64,000 nucleotides of DNA from Sphingomonas sp. PP-CE-3G-477 (GTDB lineage: Bacteria > Pseudomonadota > Alphaproteobacteria > Sphingomonadales > Sphingomonadaceae): positions 310,001 to 374,000 of the forward strand of contig NZ_QAOF01000002.1 of NCBI RefSeq assembly GCF_003050745.1. Direction: 5' to 3'. A model generated the notes under the pieces. That model made no database searches. It was given only the letters and a program-made list of their open reading frames with translations, and was not told where the DNA came from. The position numbers and the translations under genes are program-made. Shown here piece by piece: positions 9,441 to 21,615 of this stretch; position 1 is the first letter of the stretch, and the number at the start of each line of letters is the position of its first letter.

Positions 9441-9561
9441 GGTATGTCTCCGTTCGCGGCGAGTGCGGCGAAACGCCTCTTAATAGCCGTCAGTGGTGGA
9501 ACGGTTGATGAACGGGTTCGCTCCAATGCGCCACCTTGCTGACTCATTTTTCACGTTTCGT

Positions 9562-9978
9562 CTAAACGCCGATCAAGTGCAGCGCCAATGTGCGGCGATG
9601 TGGCCGGCGGCGGTGCTCGAACAGATAGATGCCCTGCCATGTGCCGAGCGCGAGTCGGCCATCGATCAGGGGGATCGAGAGCTGGACCTGGGTGAGCGCG
9701 GTGCGGAGGTGCGCGGGCATGTCGTCCGGACCTTCGTCGTCGTGGAGATACTCGCGCGACTCCGGAGCGATGCGGGCGAAATAGGCTTCGAGGTCGGTTC
9801 GCACTTCGGGCGCAGCGTTTTCCTGGATCAGGAGGGACGCGGACGTGTGCCGGCAGAATACTGTAAGCAGGCCCTCCGACACGCGTTGGTCGCGGGTCCA
9901 GCGGGCGATCTGGTCTGTAACGTCGACGAGGCCTTGGCGGGTGGTGTCGATGGTTAGGATCGTGGTGGCTTGGCGCAT
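9562..9978 (-). CDS. YjbQ/UPF0047 family protein (secondary thiamine-phosphate synthase-like)
   Basis: 138 aa and full length for the UPF0047/YjbQ family. Both signatures are present: CRHTSASLLIQEN near the middle, and HDDEGPDDMPAHL with GRLALGTWQGIYLFEHR at the C-terminus. The His and Glu/Asp residues form the presumed active site. E. coli YjbQ has a weak thiamine-phosphate synthase activity, but the physiological role of the family is unclear, so no pathway is assigned. It lies 121 nt upstream of the lipoprotein gene on the same strand. Confidence 0.9.
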   Translation of the reverse strand: MRQATTILTIDTTRQGLVDVTDQIARWTRDQRVSEGLLTVFCRHTSASLLIQENAAPEVRTDLEAYFARIAPESREYLHDDEGPDDMPAHLRTALTQVQLSIPLIDGRLALGTWQGIYLFEHRRRPHRRTLALHLIGV

Positions 9979-10034
9979 GGGGTCCTAACGATCGGCCGGG
10001 AGCGTTGCTCCGTGTCCCGTTCCCCGAGAGTAAC

Positions 10035-10114
10035 CGTTCCCCCGCGAAGGCGGGGGGCCAGGAGTCCCATAGACCACCGCCAATGGCCGAGACTCCCGCC
10101 TTCGCGGGAGAACG
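10035..10114. repeat. Paired palindromic repeat, CCCGCGAAGGCGGG family
   Basis: Arms CGTTCCCCCGCGAAGGCGGG (from 10035) and its near inverted copy CCCGCCTTCGCGGGAGAACG (to 10114), around a ~38-nt spacer. It is in the yjbQ-secA intergenic gap, next to a second, different pair at 10137. Confidence 0.8.
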
Positions 10115-10136
10115 AAAGGGGCCGTATCATCCCGCC

Positions 10137-10240
10137 CCACCCCGGCGAAGGCCGGGGCCCAGTTCGGGGGACGCCGCTAACTACGGGGACGCACCGTTAC
10201 TGCAACCTTTCCAACTGGGCCCCGGCTTTCGCCGGGGTGG
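10137..10240. repeat. Paired palindromic repeat, CCCCGGCGAAGGCCGGGG family
   Basis: Left arm CCACCCCGGCGAAGGCCGGG from 10137, with CCCAGTT following. The right arm AACTGGGCCCCGGCTTTCGC runs on to end GGGGTGG at 10240. The arms are inverted copies about 28 nt long around a ~50-nt spacer. It ends 22 nt past the secA stop codon, so it could form the 3' end of the secA message. It lacks a T-tract. Confidence 0.8.
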
Positions 10241-10262
10241 AGACCGATTCAATCGCGAACGC

Positions 10263-13001
<2,739 letters not shown>

Positions 13002-13100
13002 GGGCTGATTTCCTGAATTTGAGACGCGGCGGCACGCAGGGGGCGCACGCGGAAGCGGATCGCTCGGATCCAAAGGTTACGATAAGGTCACACCAAGACG

Positions 13101-13352
13101 CTATTCGCGGCGGCGCTCCGCCCATAGCGGTAGCGCGACGATGGCTATCGTGCGCAGCGTGGTAGCGACGGCAACCTGAAGCAGCGGTGGAAGGCCAGAT
13201 ACGGGCCTTATCAAGACCTTGGCTGGCGTTGCTGCTATCGACTGCGAGCAGACGCTGCCCTGTGCTACGGCCTGTGCCGACTGACCACGCCCGCCCGGCA
13301 CCGCGCCGGTCAGCGCGGACAAGAGTGCGGAGAGGAGTAGCAGCAGGTTCAT
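13101..13352 (-). CDS. Small hypothetical secreted or membrane protein
   Basis: 83 aa from the ATG at 13352. It begins with a Leu-rich hydrophobic stretch (LLLLLSALLSALTG) that could be a signal peptide or a membrane anchor, has a single Cys, and has a second moderately hydrophobic C-terminal segment (PPLLQVAVATTLRTIAIVALPLW, given as position only: about residues 55-77) ending in WAERRRE. It is not recognised as a known family. It lies directly upstream of secA on the same strand. The Shine-Dalgarno is weak, so the start is uncertain. Antisense artefact is possible but less likely given the clear hydrophobic N-terminus. Confidence 0.45.
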   Translation of the reverse strand: MNLLLLLSALLSALTGAVPGGRGQSAQAVAQGSVCSQSIAATPAKVLIRPVSGLPPLLQVAVATTLRTIAIVALPLWAERRRE

Positions 13353-13498
13353 TCGGAACCGGCTGTATGCGAGCCGGCGTGATAAATCTACCATTCGTCT
13401 CAACAGGGCACCCGACGGACGCGGCGGAGCAGCATCCGCCTAGGCGATCTTCGCGCGCGTCGTCTTGCCGCCCGCACGGCAGCGACTATGAAGACGGC

Positions 13499-14719
13499 AT
13501 GCAGATTTCGCCACTTGCCATGCCCTTCCCCGCCGCCCCTTCGATCGACGGCGTCACGTTGCATGTCGCACGTGCGCAGTACAAAGCGTGGGATCGGTGC
13601 GACCTGACGTTCGTGACGCTGGAGCCGGGGACGGTCGTTGCGGGGGTGCTGACAACGAGCAAATGCCCTTCGCCCGAAGTCGAGTGGTGCCGTGCGGCGC
13701 TGACACTCGGTCAGGCGCGAGCGCTTGTCGTGAATGCGGGCAATTCCAACGCCTTTACCGGTTCGCGCGGGCGGGCGGCAGTCGAGGCGATCGCGGCGCG
13801 GACCGCGGCGCATCTCGGGTGCCAGCCTTCGGACGTGTTCGTGTCCTCGACCGGCGTGATCGGCGTGCCGTTGCCGATCGACAAGGCGGAAGCCGGGTTG
13901 GACGCCGCGTTCGCCGCCGCGCCGTGCGGCTGGGAAGACGCCGCCGCGACGATCATGACCACCGACACCTTCACCAAGGGCGCGATGACGACCGCGGTGA
14001 TCGGCGATCGCACGGTCACGCTGGTGGGGATCATCAAAGGCTCGGGGATGATCGCGCCGGACATGGCGACGATGCTCGGGTTCATCTTCACCGACGCGAC
14101 GGTTGAGCCGGAATTCCTGCAAGCCGCGTTGTCGAAGGCCAATGCGCCGAGCTTCTCGTGCATCACCGTCGACAGCGATACATCGACCAGCGACACGGTG
14201 CTGGCGTTCGCGACGGGCAAGGCTGGTAATGCGGTGCTGACGGACGACGACAGCGTCGGGGCGGATGCATTTCGCGCGGCGTTGGCGGACCTGTGCCATC
14301 AAATGGCGATGCTCGTCGTCCGCGACGGCGAGGGCGCGCAGAAGCTGATCGAAATTCAGGTGACTGGCGCGGACAGCGACCGCAGCGCACACCGCATCGC
14401 GATGAGCATCGCCAACTCACCGCTGGTGAAGACCGCGATTGCCGGTGAGGATGCAAACTGGGGGCGTGTGGTCATGGCGGTCGGCAAGGCCGGCGAACCA
14501 GCCGATCGCGACACGCTGTCGATCCGGTTCGGTAATACGCAGGTTGCCGAAGGCGGCTTGGCGATGAGCGGCTACGACGAGGGACCGGTCGCTGCGCACC
14601 TCAAGGGCCATGAGATCGAAATCGGCGTCGATCTGGCGCTAGGCGAAGGCCGGGCCACCGTTTGGACCTGCGACCTTACGCATGGCTATATCTCGATCAA
14701 CGCCGACTATCGGAGCTGA
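13499..14719 (+). CDS. argJ: Bifunctional ornithine acetyltransferase / N-acetylglutamate synthase ArgJ
   Basis: Transfers acetyl from N-acetylornithine to glutamate in the cyclic arginine pathway. It is 406 aa, as usual for the ArgJ family. The autoproteolysis site is visible as KGSGMIAPDMATMLGF, where the Thr of ATML becomes the N-terminal nucleophile of the beta chain. The upstream TTSKCPSPEVEWCR and NAGNSNAFTG motifs are intact. The protein ends DLTHGYISINADYRS, as in other ArgJ proteins. Whether it also has acetyl-CoA-dependent synthase activity cannot be read from sequence. It converges with trxA across a long palindrome. Confidence 0.95.
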   Translation: MQISPLAMPFPAAPSIDGVTLHVARAQYKAWDRCDLTFVTLEPGTVVAGVLTTSKCPSPEVEWCRAALTLGQARALVVNAGNSNAFTGSRGRAAVEAIAARTAAHLGCQPSDVFVSSTGVIGVPLPIDKAEAGLDAAFAAAPCGWEDAAATIMTTDTFTKGAMTTAVIGDRTVTLVGIIKGSGMIAPDMATMLGFIFTDATVEPEFLQAALSKANAPSFSCITVDSDTSTSDTVLAFATGKAGNAVLTDDDSVGADAFRAALADLCHQMAMLVVRDGEGAQKLIEIQVTGADSDRSAHRIAMSIANSPLVKTAIAGEDANWGRVVMAVGKAGEPADRDTLSIRFGNTQVAEGGLAMSGYDEGPVAAHLKGHEIEIGVDLALGEGRATVWTCDLTHGYISINADYRS

Positions 14720-14730
14720 AACCCTCGATG

Positions 14731-14816
14731 CCGTCACCCCAGCGAAAGCTGGGGTATCCCGGTTGGAGCGAGGGGTGGCTCGAACCGGGATATCCCAGCT
14801 TTCGCTGGGATGACGG
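14731..14816. repeat. Paired palindromic repeat, CCCAGC-GAAA-GCTGGG family, copy 2
   Basis: Arms CCGTCACCCCAGCGAAAGCT (from 14731) and AGCTTTCGCTGGGATGACGG (to 14816) are inverted, and homology continues inward through TATCCCGGTT / AACCGGGATA. The result is a near-continuous hairpin of ~36 nt per arm. It lies between the convergent argJ and trxA stop codons. Same family as 418-498. Confidence 0.85.
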
Positions 14817-14851
14817 AGGGGCCTGTAAGGGCGGGTAGGCGAGGGTCTATT

Positions 14852-15175
14852 TTACGCCAGTTCGCCTTCGAGCCAGGCCTTCAGCCGGCCCTTGGGCTCC
14901 GCGCCAACCTTGGTTGCCGCCGGCGCGCCGCCCTTGAACAGGATCATCGTCGGGATACCGCGGACGCCGTACTTGCCCGGCGCATCGGGGTTCTCGTCGA
15001 TGTTGAGCTTGGCGATCGTCACCTTCTCGCCGAGCTCTTCCGAAATCTCTTCGAGCGACGGCCCGATCATCTTGCACGGGCCGCACCATTCCGCCCAGAA
15101 ATCGACGAGCACGGGGCCGTCGGCGTTCAGTACGTCCGCATCGAAGCTGGCATCGGTGATCTGCTTGGTCGCCAT
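14852..15175 (-). CDS. trxA: Thioredoxin
   Basis: A 107-aa cytoplasmic disulfide reductase of the thioredoxin fold. The active site WCGPCK is at about residues 31-36, and the cis-Pro is in [15 protein letters not shown] precedes the start at 15175 by about 8 nt. It lies downstream of addA on the same strand with 64 nt between them, which is the usual alphaproteobacterial addBA-trxA order. It could be read from the addA transcript or from its own promoter. Confidence 0.97.
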   Translation of the reverse strand: MATKQITDASFDADVLNADGPVLVDFWAEWCGPCKMIGPSLEEISEELGEKVTIAKLNIDENPDAPGKYGVRGIPTMILFKGGAPAATKVGAEPKGRLKAWLEGELA

Positions 15176-15239
15176 CGTGAATTCTCCTTGGTTGAGTCGT
15201 ATCTAAGGTCGCTCGCGTGTGCGCTCAACCACCGGGGCG

Positions 15240-18200
15240 CTAGCTTTGCTCCGCGGGCCGATAGTGCGGCTTGTTCGCGGCCAGCGTCTCGTCGTCGAGC
15301 ACGATCAGCCGCGGCCCTGCGGTGTACAGCAATGCCGCCTCGACCGACCGCCCCGGAAAGATCACGCCCAAGGCCTCGGCGTACGCGGCCATCTGCCTCA
15401 AATGGAATTCCGGCACATCGTCCAGCCCTCTCGGTGCGCGCCGCCCAGTCTTGAAGTCGACGACGCGGATACGGCCCGCCTCGATCAGCAGGCGATCGAC
15501 CGTCCCCGACACGACGAGGCCGTTCGCCAAGGTCGCTGCGATCGGTGCCTCGGCGAGCGTATCCGCGCCGAACAGCTCAGCAAAGCGCGGATCGTCGAGC
15601 ACTGCAACCACGCTCTGCACGATTTCGGACCGTGCTGCGGCATCGTCGACGCCGCCTGCTTTTGCCAGCCAGCGGTCCGCTGCCGCCCCGCGCTCGGCAG
15701 CAGCAACCGTCGGCAGACGCTCGAACAGCGCATGGATCAGTCGGCCTCGCTCCGCTGCGACGCGCATCGCTGGCGTCGGCGGTGGATCGGACACCGCGTC
15801 GTCACCCAAAGCCGAAGGCGACAGGGGACGAGGCGGACGGGCTTCTTGCGGTGCGGGTTCATGCGCCCAAGCCGGCAGCTGCGCGTTAGCCGCACTCTCG
15901 ACCGATGCCGAAGCCTTGGCGATCACCGCAGGCTGAGGCTCGACCCCGGCGAACGTCCGCGCGCCCTCGCCCATCGGCACCTCGAGTGCCGTCAGCGCCC
16001 GATCGGCCGCAGCGTACCAGCTGTTCTCCGGCGGCACGCCCTTAGCGCGCGGCCCGAGCGCACCGGCGATCACCAGCCGCTCTTCGGCGCGCGTGGCGGC
16101 GACGTAGAACAGCCGCCAATGCTCCTCCAGCTCGCGCTGCTCGGCGACCGACACGACCGCATCCAGCGGGCCGCCACGCTCGCTCGACCGCGGCCGGAAC
16201 ACCGGGATCGGCGCAGCCCCAGGCTCGGGCGCCCATTTCAAGATCGAGCGCGGCGCCGCCGATGGGTCGGCCGTCGCATCCGCCAGGATCACCAGCGGCG
16301 CCTGCAACCCCTTGGCGCCGTGTGCGGTCATCACCCGAACCGCATCGAGCGGCGCCGACGGATCGCGGACGATCTCGACATCGCCGCGGTCGAACCAGTC
16401 GAGGAAGCGCTGCAACGAGGGCGTCGTCGTGCTCTCGAACGTCAGCGCGGCGTTGAGCAGTTCTTCGATCGGATCTCGCGCCTCGGTCCCCAGCCGCCGG
16501 ATCAGTTTGCGGCGACCGTCCAGTGGCCCCGACAGCAGTTCCTCCAGGAACTGGTACGGCGTGGCGATATCGGCGCGCGCCAGCATCGTCAGCAACGGCG
16601 CCAGTCTTGTCGCAGGTTGCGTGCGTTGCAGATGGCGCCAGAGCGGCCCCGCCTCGCGCGGTGCGGCGGCCATCAATTCGTCCTGTGTCCAGCCGATCAA
16701 CGGCGACACCAGCAGCGCTGCGACGGACAGATCGTCCTCCGGCTGCAACACGAAGCGGATCGTCGCGAGCAGATCCTGCACCGCAAGCGGCGCGTTCAGC
16801 CGCAAGCGATCGACGCCCGCCACCGGCACGCCCTCGGCATAGAGCCGCGCGACGATTAGCGAGGCGAGGTCGCCGCGTCGCTTGACCAGGATCATGACGT
16901 CCTCGGGCCGCAACCGCCGCCCCTTGCTCTCCAGCATCAGGCCTGTCTCGGGCGCGAGCCAGCCCTTCACCGCGCGCGCGATATCGCTGGCGAGTTTGCG
17001 CACCGCGTCGTCGACCCAGCCCTCTTCGTCGTCCTCGCTGCCGCCCGCCGACACCGGTGGCCACAAGGTCACGGTGCCCGGCCCGGCGACCTCGCTGGCG
17101 TGCCGTTCGACGTCGCCCGCGATTCCGAGCCCCGGCTCGCCGATCGCGTCGATCGCCGCATCAACGAACTCCAGCACGGTCCGCGTCGACCGGAACGAGT
17201 GGCGGAGCGACAGTCGTGCCAAGGGGAGCCCACGCTCCTCCTCAGGCCAGTCGTCGTCGCCCTCGGCCTCGCTCGCACGACCGCCGAAATATTGTTCGGC
17301 GGCCTGGAAATTGAGCGGATCGGTCCCCTGGAACCCGAAGATCGCCTGCTTGTAATCGCCCACCGTGAACAGCGTGCGAGTCGACGGCGCATAGATGCCG
17401 CGGCCGACGAAGAACTCGTCCGCCAGCGCGCGGACGATCCGCCACTGGTGCCCGTTGGTGTCCTGCGCCTCGTCGATCAGCAGATGTTCGGTCGCCTGGT
17501 CGAGCTTGTAGCGGACCCACTCGCCGATCCCCGGCTGGTCGAGCAACGCCACCGTCGTCGCGATCAGGTCGTCGAAATCGACTGCCCCCGCGCGGCGCTT
17601 GGCCAGCGCATAGCCGCGAGCATAATCGCGCCCGACCTCGAGCCCGTCGGCGAGCAGGTCGCAATAGGTCGCGCGCTGCACCATCGACAGCACGTCGGTG
17701 CAGGCCTCGCCCAGATCGCGCGCGAGCACTTCGTAGTCGGGCTCGGCATCGATCAGTTTCTTCGAAGCTTTGCGCTGCGTGCCCGTGCCGGTGAGCACGA
17801 CGCTGGCGAGTTCGTCCAGGGTCGCCGCGCGATCCTCGGAATCGAGCCACCGCTGCACGGTTGCCGCCGCAGCCTGCCCGGTGGCCGTCCCCCAGGCGCG
17901 ATTTGCCGCGGCAATGCGCGCGATCGCGTCGAGGTCGAGCGCGTCGCACCATTCCGCGATCGCCTCGTCGATGTCTCCCGATGGAAGCCCAAGTTCGCGG
18001 CGGAGCCACGGCTGGATCCCGACCGGGAGTGCTTCAAGCGCCGGCAGCGCACGCGCACAGGAGAGCAGGAAAGCCTCCGCCCCGCCCTCGCCCATCCGCA
18101 GCGACAGCCGCCCGACGATCTCAACCGGGCGCTCGCGTCCCTCGCGCTCGGCATCCGACAGCATCGACGCCAGCGCCTCGCGCGCTAGCCCCGCTTCCTC

Positions 18201-18671
18201 GCGTGCTTCCAGCGGGCGGAAGCCTGGCGTCAGTCCGGCCTCGACGGGGAACGCGGCGAGCAAGCCTTGGCAGAAGCCGTGGATCGTCTGGATACGCAAG
18301 CCCCCGCCCGGCGCATCGAGCACCTTCGCGAACAGGGTGCGGGCGCGGTCCTGCAACGTCTGGACCGGGCTCTCGCCGAGCGCGATCAGGTCCGCCGCCA
18401 GCGCCGGCGCGGGCATCCGCACCCACGCGGCGAGGCGCCCGTTGATGCGCTGCGCCATCTCCGCCGCGCCCGCCTTGGTGAAGGTCAGGCACAGGATCGC
18501 GCCGGGATCGACACCGCGCAACAGGAGCCGGAACACGCGCGCGGCCAACACCTGCGTCTTGCCGGTGCCCGCCGAGGCGGAGAGCCAGACGTGCGACGCC
18601 GGGTTGCTCGCATCGGCCTGCGCGCCCCTTAGCCGGGGCAGCGTGGCGAGCGCGTCACCGCTCACGGCCAT
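15240..18671 (-). CDS. addA: Double-strand break repair helicase-nuclease subunit AddA
   Basis: The 1143-aa UvrD/Rep-type helicase of the AddAB (RecBCD-equivalent) complex, which resects double-strand breaks for RecA. Walker A is SASAGTGKTQVLAARV near residue 35, motif Ia is LTFTKAGAAEM, and motif II is LLIDEAQDTN. Motif VI is FYVAATRAEERLVIAG. A C-terminal RecB-family nuclease domain has the catalytic RIRVVDFKTGR, which uses Asp and Lys. The start at 18671 overlaps the end of addB by 17 nt, so the two are translationally coupled. Confidence 0.95.
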   Translation of the reverse strand: MAVSGDALATLPRLRGAQADASNPASHVWLSASAGTGKTQVLAARVFRLLLRGVDPGAILCLTFTKAGAAEMAQRINGRLAAWVRMPAPALAADLIALGESPVQTLQDRARTLFAKVLDAPGGGLRIQTIHGFCQGLLAAFPVEAGLTPGFRPLEAREEAGLAREALASMLSDAEREGRERPVEIVGRLSLRMGEGGAEAFLLSCARALPALEALPVGIQPWLRRELGLPSGDIDEAIAEWCDALDLDAIARIAAANRAWGTATGQAAAATVQRWLDSEDRAATLDELASVVLTGTGTQRKASKKLIDAEPDYEVLARDLGEACTDVLSMVQRATYCDLLADGLEVGRDYARGYALAKRRAGAVDFDDLIATTVALLDQPGIGEWVRYKLDQATEHLLIDEAQDTNGHQWRIVRALADEFFVGRGIYAPSTRTLFTVGDYKQAIFGFQGTDPLNFQAAEQYFGGRASEAEGDDDWPEEERGLPLARLSLRHSFRSTRTVLEFVDAAIDAIGEPGLGIAGDVERHASEVAGPGTVTLWPPVSAGGSEDDEEGWVDDAVRKLASDIARAVKGWLAPETGLMLESKGRRLRPEDVMILVKRRGDLASLIVARLYAEGVPVAGVDRLRLNAPLAVQDLLATIRFVLQPEDDLSVAALLVSPLIGWTQDELMAAAPREAGPLWRHLQRTQPATRLAPLLTMLARADIATPYQFLEELLSGPLDGRRKLIRRLGTEARDPIEELLNAALTFESTTTPSLQRFLDWFDRGDVEIVRDPSAPLDAVRVMTAHGAKGLQAPLVILADATADPSAAPRSILKWAPEPGAAPIPVFRPRSSERGGPLDAVVSVAEQRELEEHWRLFYVAATRAEERLVIAGALGPRAKGVPPENSWYAAADRALTALEVPMGEGARTFAGVEPQPAVIAKASASVESAANAQLPAWAHEPAPQEARPPRPLSPSALGDDAVSDPPPTPAMRVAAERGRLIHALFERLPTVAAAERGAAADRWLAKAGGVDDAAARSEIVQSVVAVLDDPRFAELFGADTLAEAPIAATLANGLVVSGTVDRLLIEAGRIRVVDFKTGRRAPRGLDDVPEFHLRQMAAYAEALGVIFPGRSVEAALLYTAGPRLIVLDDETLAANKPHYRPAEQS

Positions 18672-21615
18672 ACCATTCGTCGCGTCGCATCAGCTGGTCA
18701 TACTCGGCATAGGGGGCGTATTCGAGGACGAGTTTCGCGGTGAAGGCGGCGCTGCCCGTCAGCCATTCCCCGACGACTTCGGCGAAGTTGTGCGCGGCGA
18801 TCGACGTGAACTCGGCGGTCGGGATCTTGTCGCGCTTGCCCTCGGGATCGACCGGGCTCTCGATATAGCCGAACGCGTCGCGCTTCTTGCCAAGCGACCA
18901 ATATTCGAACGCGCCGGCCGTGCCGCGCACGTCTTCGAAGCCGCCGCGCTCGGCGATCAGGCCGAGTAGCCCGAGTTGGAGGCTGTAACCGGCGCGAACC
19001 GCGGTCGGCGATGGCGGCTTGCCGGTCTTGTAGTCGATCACGGCCAGGCGCCCGTCAGGCAGCTTGTCGATGCGGTCGTAGCGACCTGACAAGGTCACGC
19101 CGGCGATCTCGATCTTGCCCTTGCCCTCGGCGCTGGCGACCGTCCGACCGTCCTCGCCCTGCGCGACTATCGCTCCCGCGATCCAGTCGATCGCCTCCAG
19201 CAAGCGCGGCTGCCAGAGCGCGCGCATCATCGGATGCGTCCGCTCGTCGTCGAGCATCGCCTTGGCGCGCGTCCGCAGCGTGTCGACCGTGCAGTTATCC
19301 TGCTTCCACCATTGCTCGAGGATGTCGTGCACCGCGGTGCCGCGCCACGCCGCGCTCGGGTCGGCATCGACCGGATCGAGCGGCATCAGCCCGAGCACGC
19401 GGCGTGCGTAGAAGGCGTAGGGGTCGGCCTTGAGGCGATCGACCTCGGTGACGGAAATCGCCTTCGGACGCAGCAGCGCTGGCGGCGACGGCGCGGGACG
19501 GTCGGCGGGGAGATGCTCGCCCGGATCGTCGAGCGCGCGCGTCCAGCCTTCCAACGCCGATGCCCGCTCGAACCGGTCGCCTGCAAGCGCCTGCAACCGA
19601 AGCCAAAGACGCGAGGCGAGAGCGGGCGACTTCGCATCTCGCCGCGCTCGGGTGACGACCGCGCGAGGTGCGCCCAAAGCTTGCGCAAAATCATGAGCCG
19701 CGGTGCCGACACGCCGCTCCAGACCCGGTAGGCCAAGCTCCATGCGGATGCGCGGCGCGAGCCAGGGATCAGGCGCAGGCCGCCCCGGCCACACGCCTTC
19801 GTTCAGCCCGCCGAGCACCATGACGTCGGCCGTCTGCAACCGCGCTTCGATCAGGCCGTAGATCGCGAGCCGGGGGTGACCGCCCGGCGCCGGCCGTACC
19901 GCGACCTCGTCGAGCAGCGTTCGCAACAACTGCGGCAGTTCCCGCGGATCGATCCGCGGCGGTCCGGCTGGGGCTTCGGCTTCCAGATCGGCTAGGAACT
20001 CCGCCGCCGCGCGTCCCGCGAGACCCGACCATAGATTGTCGCCGCACAAGGTCTGCGCCGTCTCGCGCAGGCAGGCGAGCACCGACGCCAAGGGCTGCGG
20101 CCCCTGATCGAACGCGTTCGCCAGCGGCGTCAGCAGTGGCTGGACGTCGGTCCACCATGTTGCCGCCGTGCCCTTGCGCTCTTCCAGATGCCCCGCAATC
20201 CCGTCGAGCCCCGCCGCCGGCCTAGGCCCGCGCAACCGCCGGTCGAGCGCGCGTGCGCCGTCGAGCCATAGCAACCGATCTTCGCCCGCACGCACCAGCG
20301 GATGTTTCAGCAACGCCAGCAACGCGAGCGGCGAGAAGCGCTGCGCCGCCGCTTCGGCCAGCGCGAGCAGCAACGTCCCCGGCGGCAGAATCGACAAGGG
20401 CCGCCCCGCGCTGTCGTCGATCCCGATGTTCCAGCGCCCAAGATGCGCTGCCACTCGTCGCGCCAGCGCGCGATCCGGTGTGACGAGCGCGGCGGTCCGC
20501 TCGGGCACCTCCAGCGCCTCGCGCAGGACAAGCGCGATCGCTTGGGCCTCCTCCGCCGGGGTGGCGAGTTCGGCGGCGGTGACGCCTTTCAAGCGGCGAT
20601 CCTCTGCCGCGATCTGGGTCCATTTGCCGGTGAAGTCCGCGGGTGCCAGCGCGTTGGCGATCGCCCGACCGCGCGCGGGGTCGGCGTCGTGCCCGCCGCC
20701 CTCGCGCCAAGTCTGCACCTCGCCTCGGGCGACGCCCATGCGCAGGAGCATCAGCTTGGCATCGAACTGCGGATGCGTCTCGATCGAACGACGCGTGAGG
20801 CCGGTGACCGGATGCGGATCATGCGGGCCGAGCGCGTCCCATTCTTCGTCTGGCAATGCCAAGTCTAGCCCGGCGAACACTACCATGCCCTGCGGCATGT
20901 CGGCGATGCAGCGGAGCAGGCGCGCGACCGCAGGTGCGGAATCGGTCACGCCCGCCGCGCAGACGATCCCGGCTGGTGGCGCGTTCCGCCAGCGCTGGGC
21001 GAGCCGGTCGAGCAACGCCGAACGCCGCGTCGCCGCATCGATCCGCTCAAGCCGTGCGAGTTCACCCGGCCAGCGTTGCAGGACGATCTCGAACGTTGCC
21101 AGCGCGCGCCGCCAATGCTCGGTCAGTTCGGGGCCAAGCTTGATATCGCGCAATTTGGTCGGCGGCACTTCCTCGACCAGCAACTGATCGAGCGTCCGTG
21201 CAAGTTCGCCTGCGAGGCGCACGGCCTCCGCCGCATCGACCGGATGGCCTTCGCGCGCGCGCTCTTCGGACACCAGTCGCGCGAGAATCATGCGCCGCTG
21301 ATAGGGCGGCACCGCGGGTAGCGGCGGATCGATGTCGTCCGCCGGATCGAGTGCGGCGCCGACCGCCTCGCCCATCTCCGGATCGCCCAACGCCACAAGC
21401 CGCGGGAGGACGAGCCCGCCGCCGCTTGCGCGCACGAACGCCTCGGTCACCGCCTTCACCGCGCGGTTGTTCGGCAGCACGACCAGCGCCCGGGCGAGCG
21501 CCAGCGGATCGCGCCCCGCCCGCCGGGTCAGTCCGGCGACCAGCGCGTCCGCAAACGCGCGGTGCGCGGGGATCGTGTAGAGTGTCGGGCGATCCGTCGC
21601 GACGAGATCAACCAT
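18655..21615 (-). CDS. addB: Double-strand break repair protein AddB
   Basis: 986 aa, the partner of AddA in end resection. It is the alphaproteobacterial AddB type. An inactivated helicase-like N-terminal region begins TLYTIPAHRAFADALV. The C-terminal RecB-like nuclease domain contains RLAVIDYKTGKPPSP with the catalytic Asp and Lys. The start at 21615 (MVDLVATDRP) overlaps the murU stop within ATGGTTGA. The stop overlaps addA. Longer in-frame N-termini would extend deep into murU and are rejected. Confidence 0.93.
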   Translation of the reverse strand: MVDLVATDRPTLYTIPAHRAFADALVAGLTRRAGRDPLALARALVVLPNNRAVKAVTEAFVRASGGGLVLPRLVALGDPEMGEAVGAALDPADDIDPPLPAVPPYQRRMILARLVSEERAREGHPVDAAEAVRLAGELARTLDQLLVEEVPPTKLRDIKLGPELTEHWRRALATFEIVLQRWPGELARLERIDAATRRSALLDRLAQRWRNAPPAGIVCAAGVTDSAPAVARLLRCIADMPQGMVVFAGLDLALPDEEWDALGPHDPHPVTGLTRRSIETHPQFDAKLMLLRMGVARGEVQTWREGGGHDADPARGRAIANALAPADFTGKWTQIAAEDRRLKGVTAAELATPAEEAQAIALVLREALEVPERTAALVTPDRALARRVAAHLGRWNIGIDDSAGRPLSILPPGTLLLALAEAAAQRFSPLALLALLKHPLVRAGEDRLLWLDGARALDRRLRGPRPAAGLDGIAGHLEERKGTAATWWTDVQPLLTPLANAFDQGPQPLASVLACLRETAQTLCGDNLWSGLAGRAAAEFLADLEAEAPAGPPRIDPRELPQLLRTLLDEVAVRPAPGGHPRLAIYGLIEARLQTADVMVLGGLNEGVWPGRPAPDPWLAPRIRMELGLPGLERRVGTAAHDFAQALGAPRAVVTRARRDAKSPALASRLWLRLQALAGDRFERASALEGWTRALDDPGEHLPADRPAPSPPALLRPKAISVTEVDRLKADPYAFYARRVLGLMPLDPVDADPSAAWRGTAVHDILEQWWKQDNCTVDTLRTRAKAMLDDERTHPMMRALWQPRLLEAIDWIAGAIVAQGEDGRTVASAEGKGKIEIAGVTLSGRYDRIDKLPDGRLAVIDYKTGKPPSPTAVRAGYSLQLGLLGLIAERGGFEDVRGTAGAFEYWSLGKKRDAFGYIESPVDPEGKRDKIPTAEFTSIAAHNFAEVVGEWLTGSAAFTAKLVLEYAPYAEYDQLMRRDEWYGRER

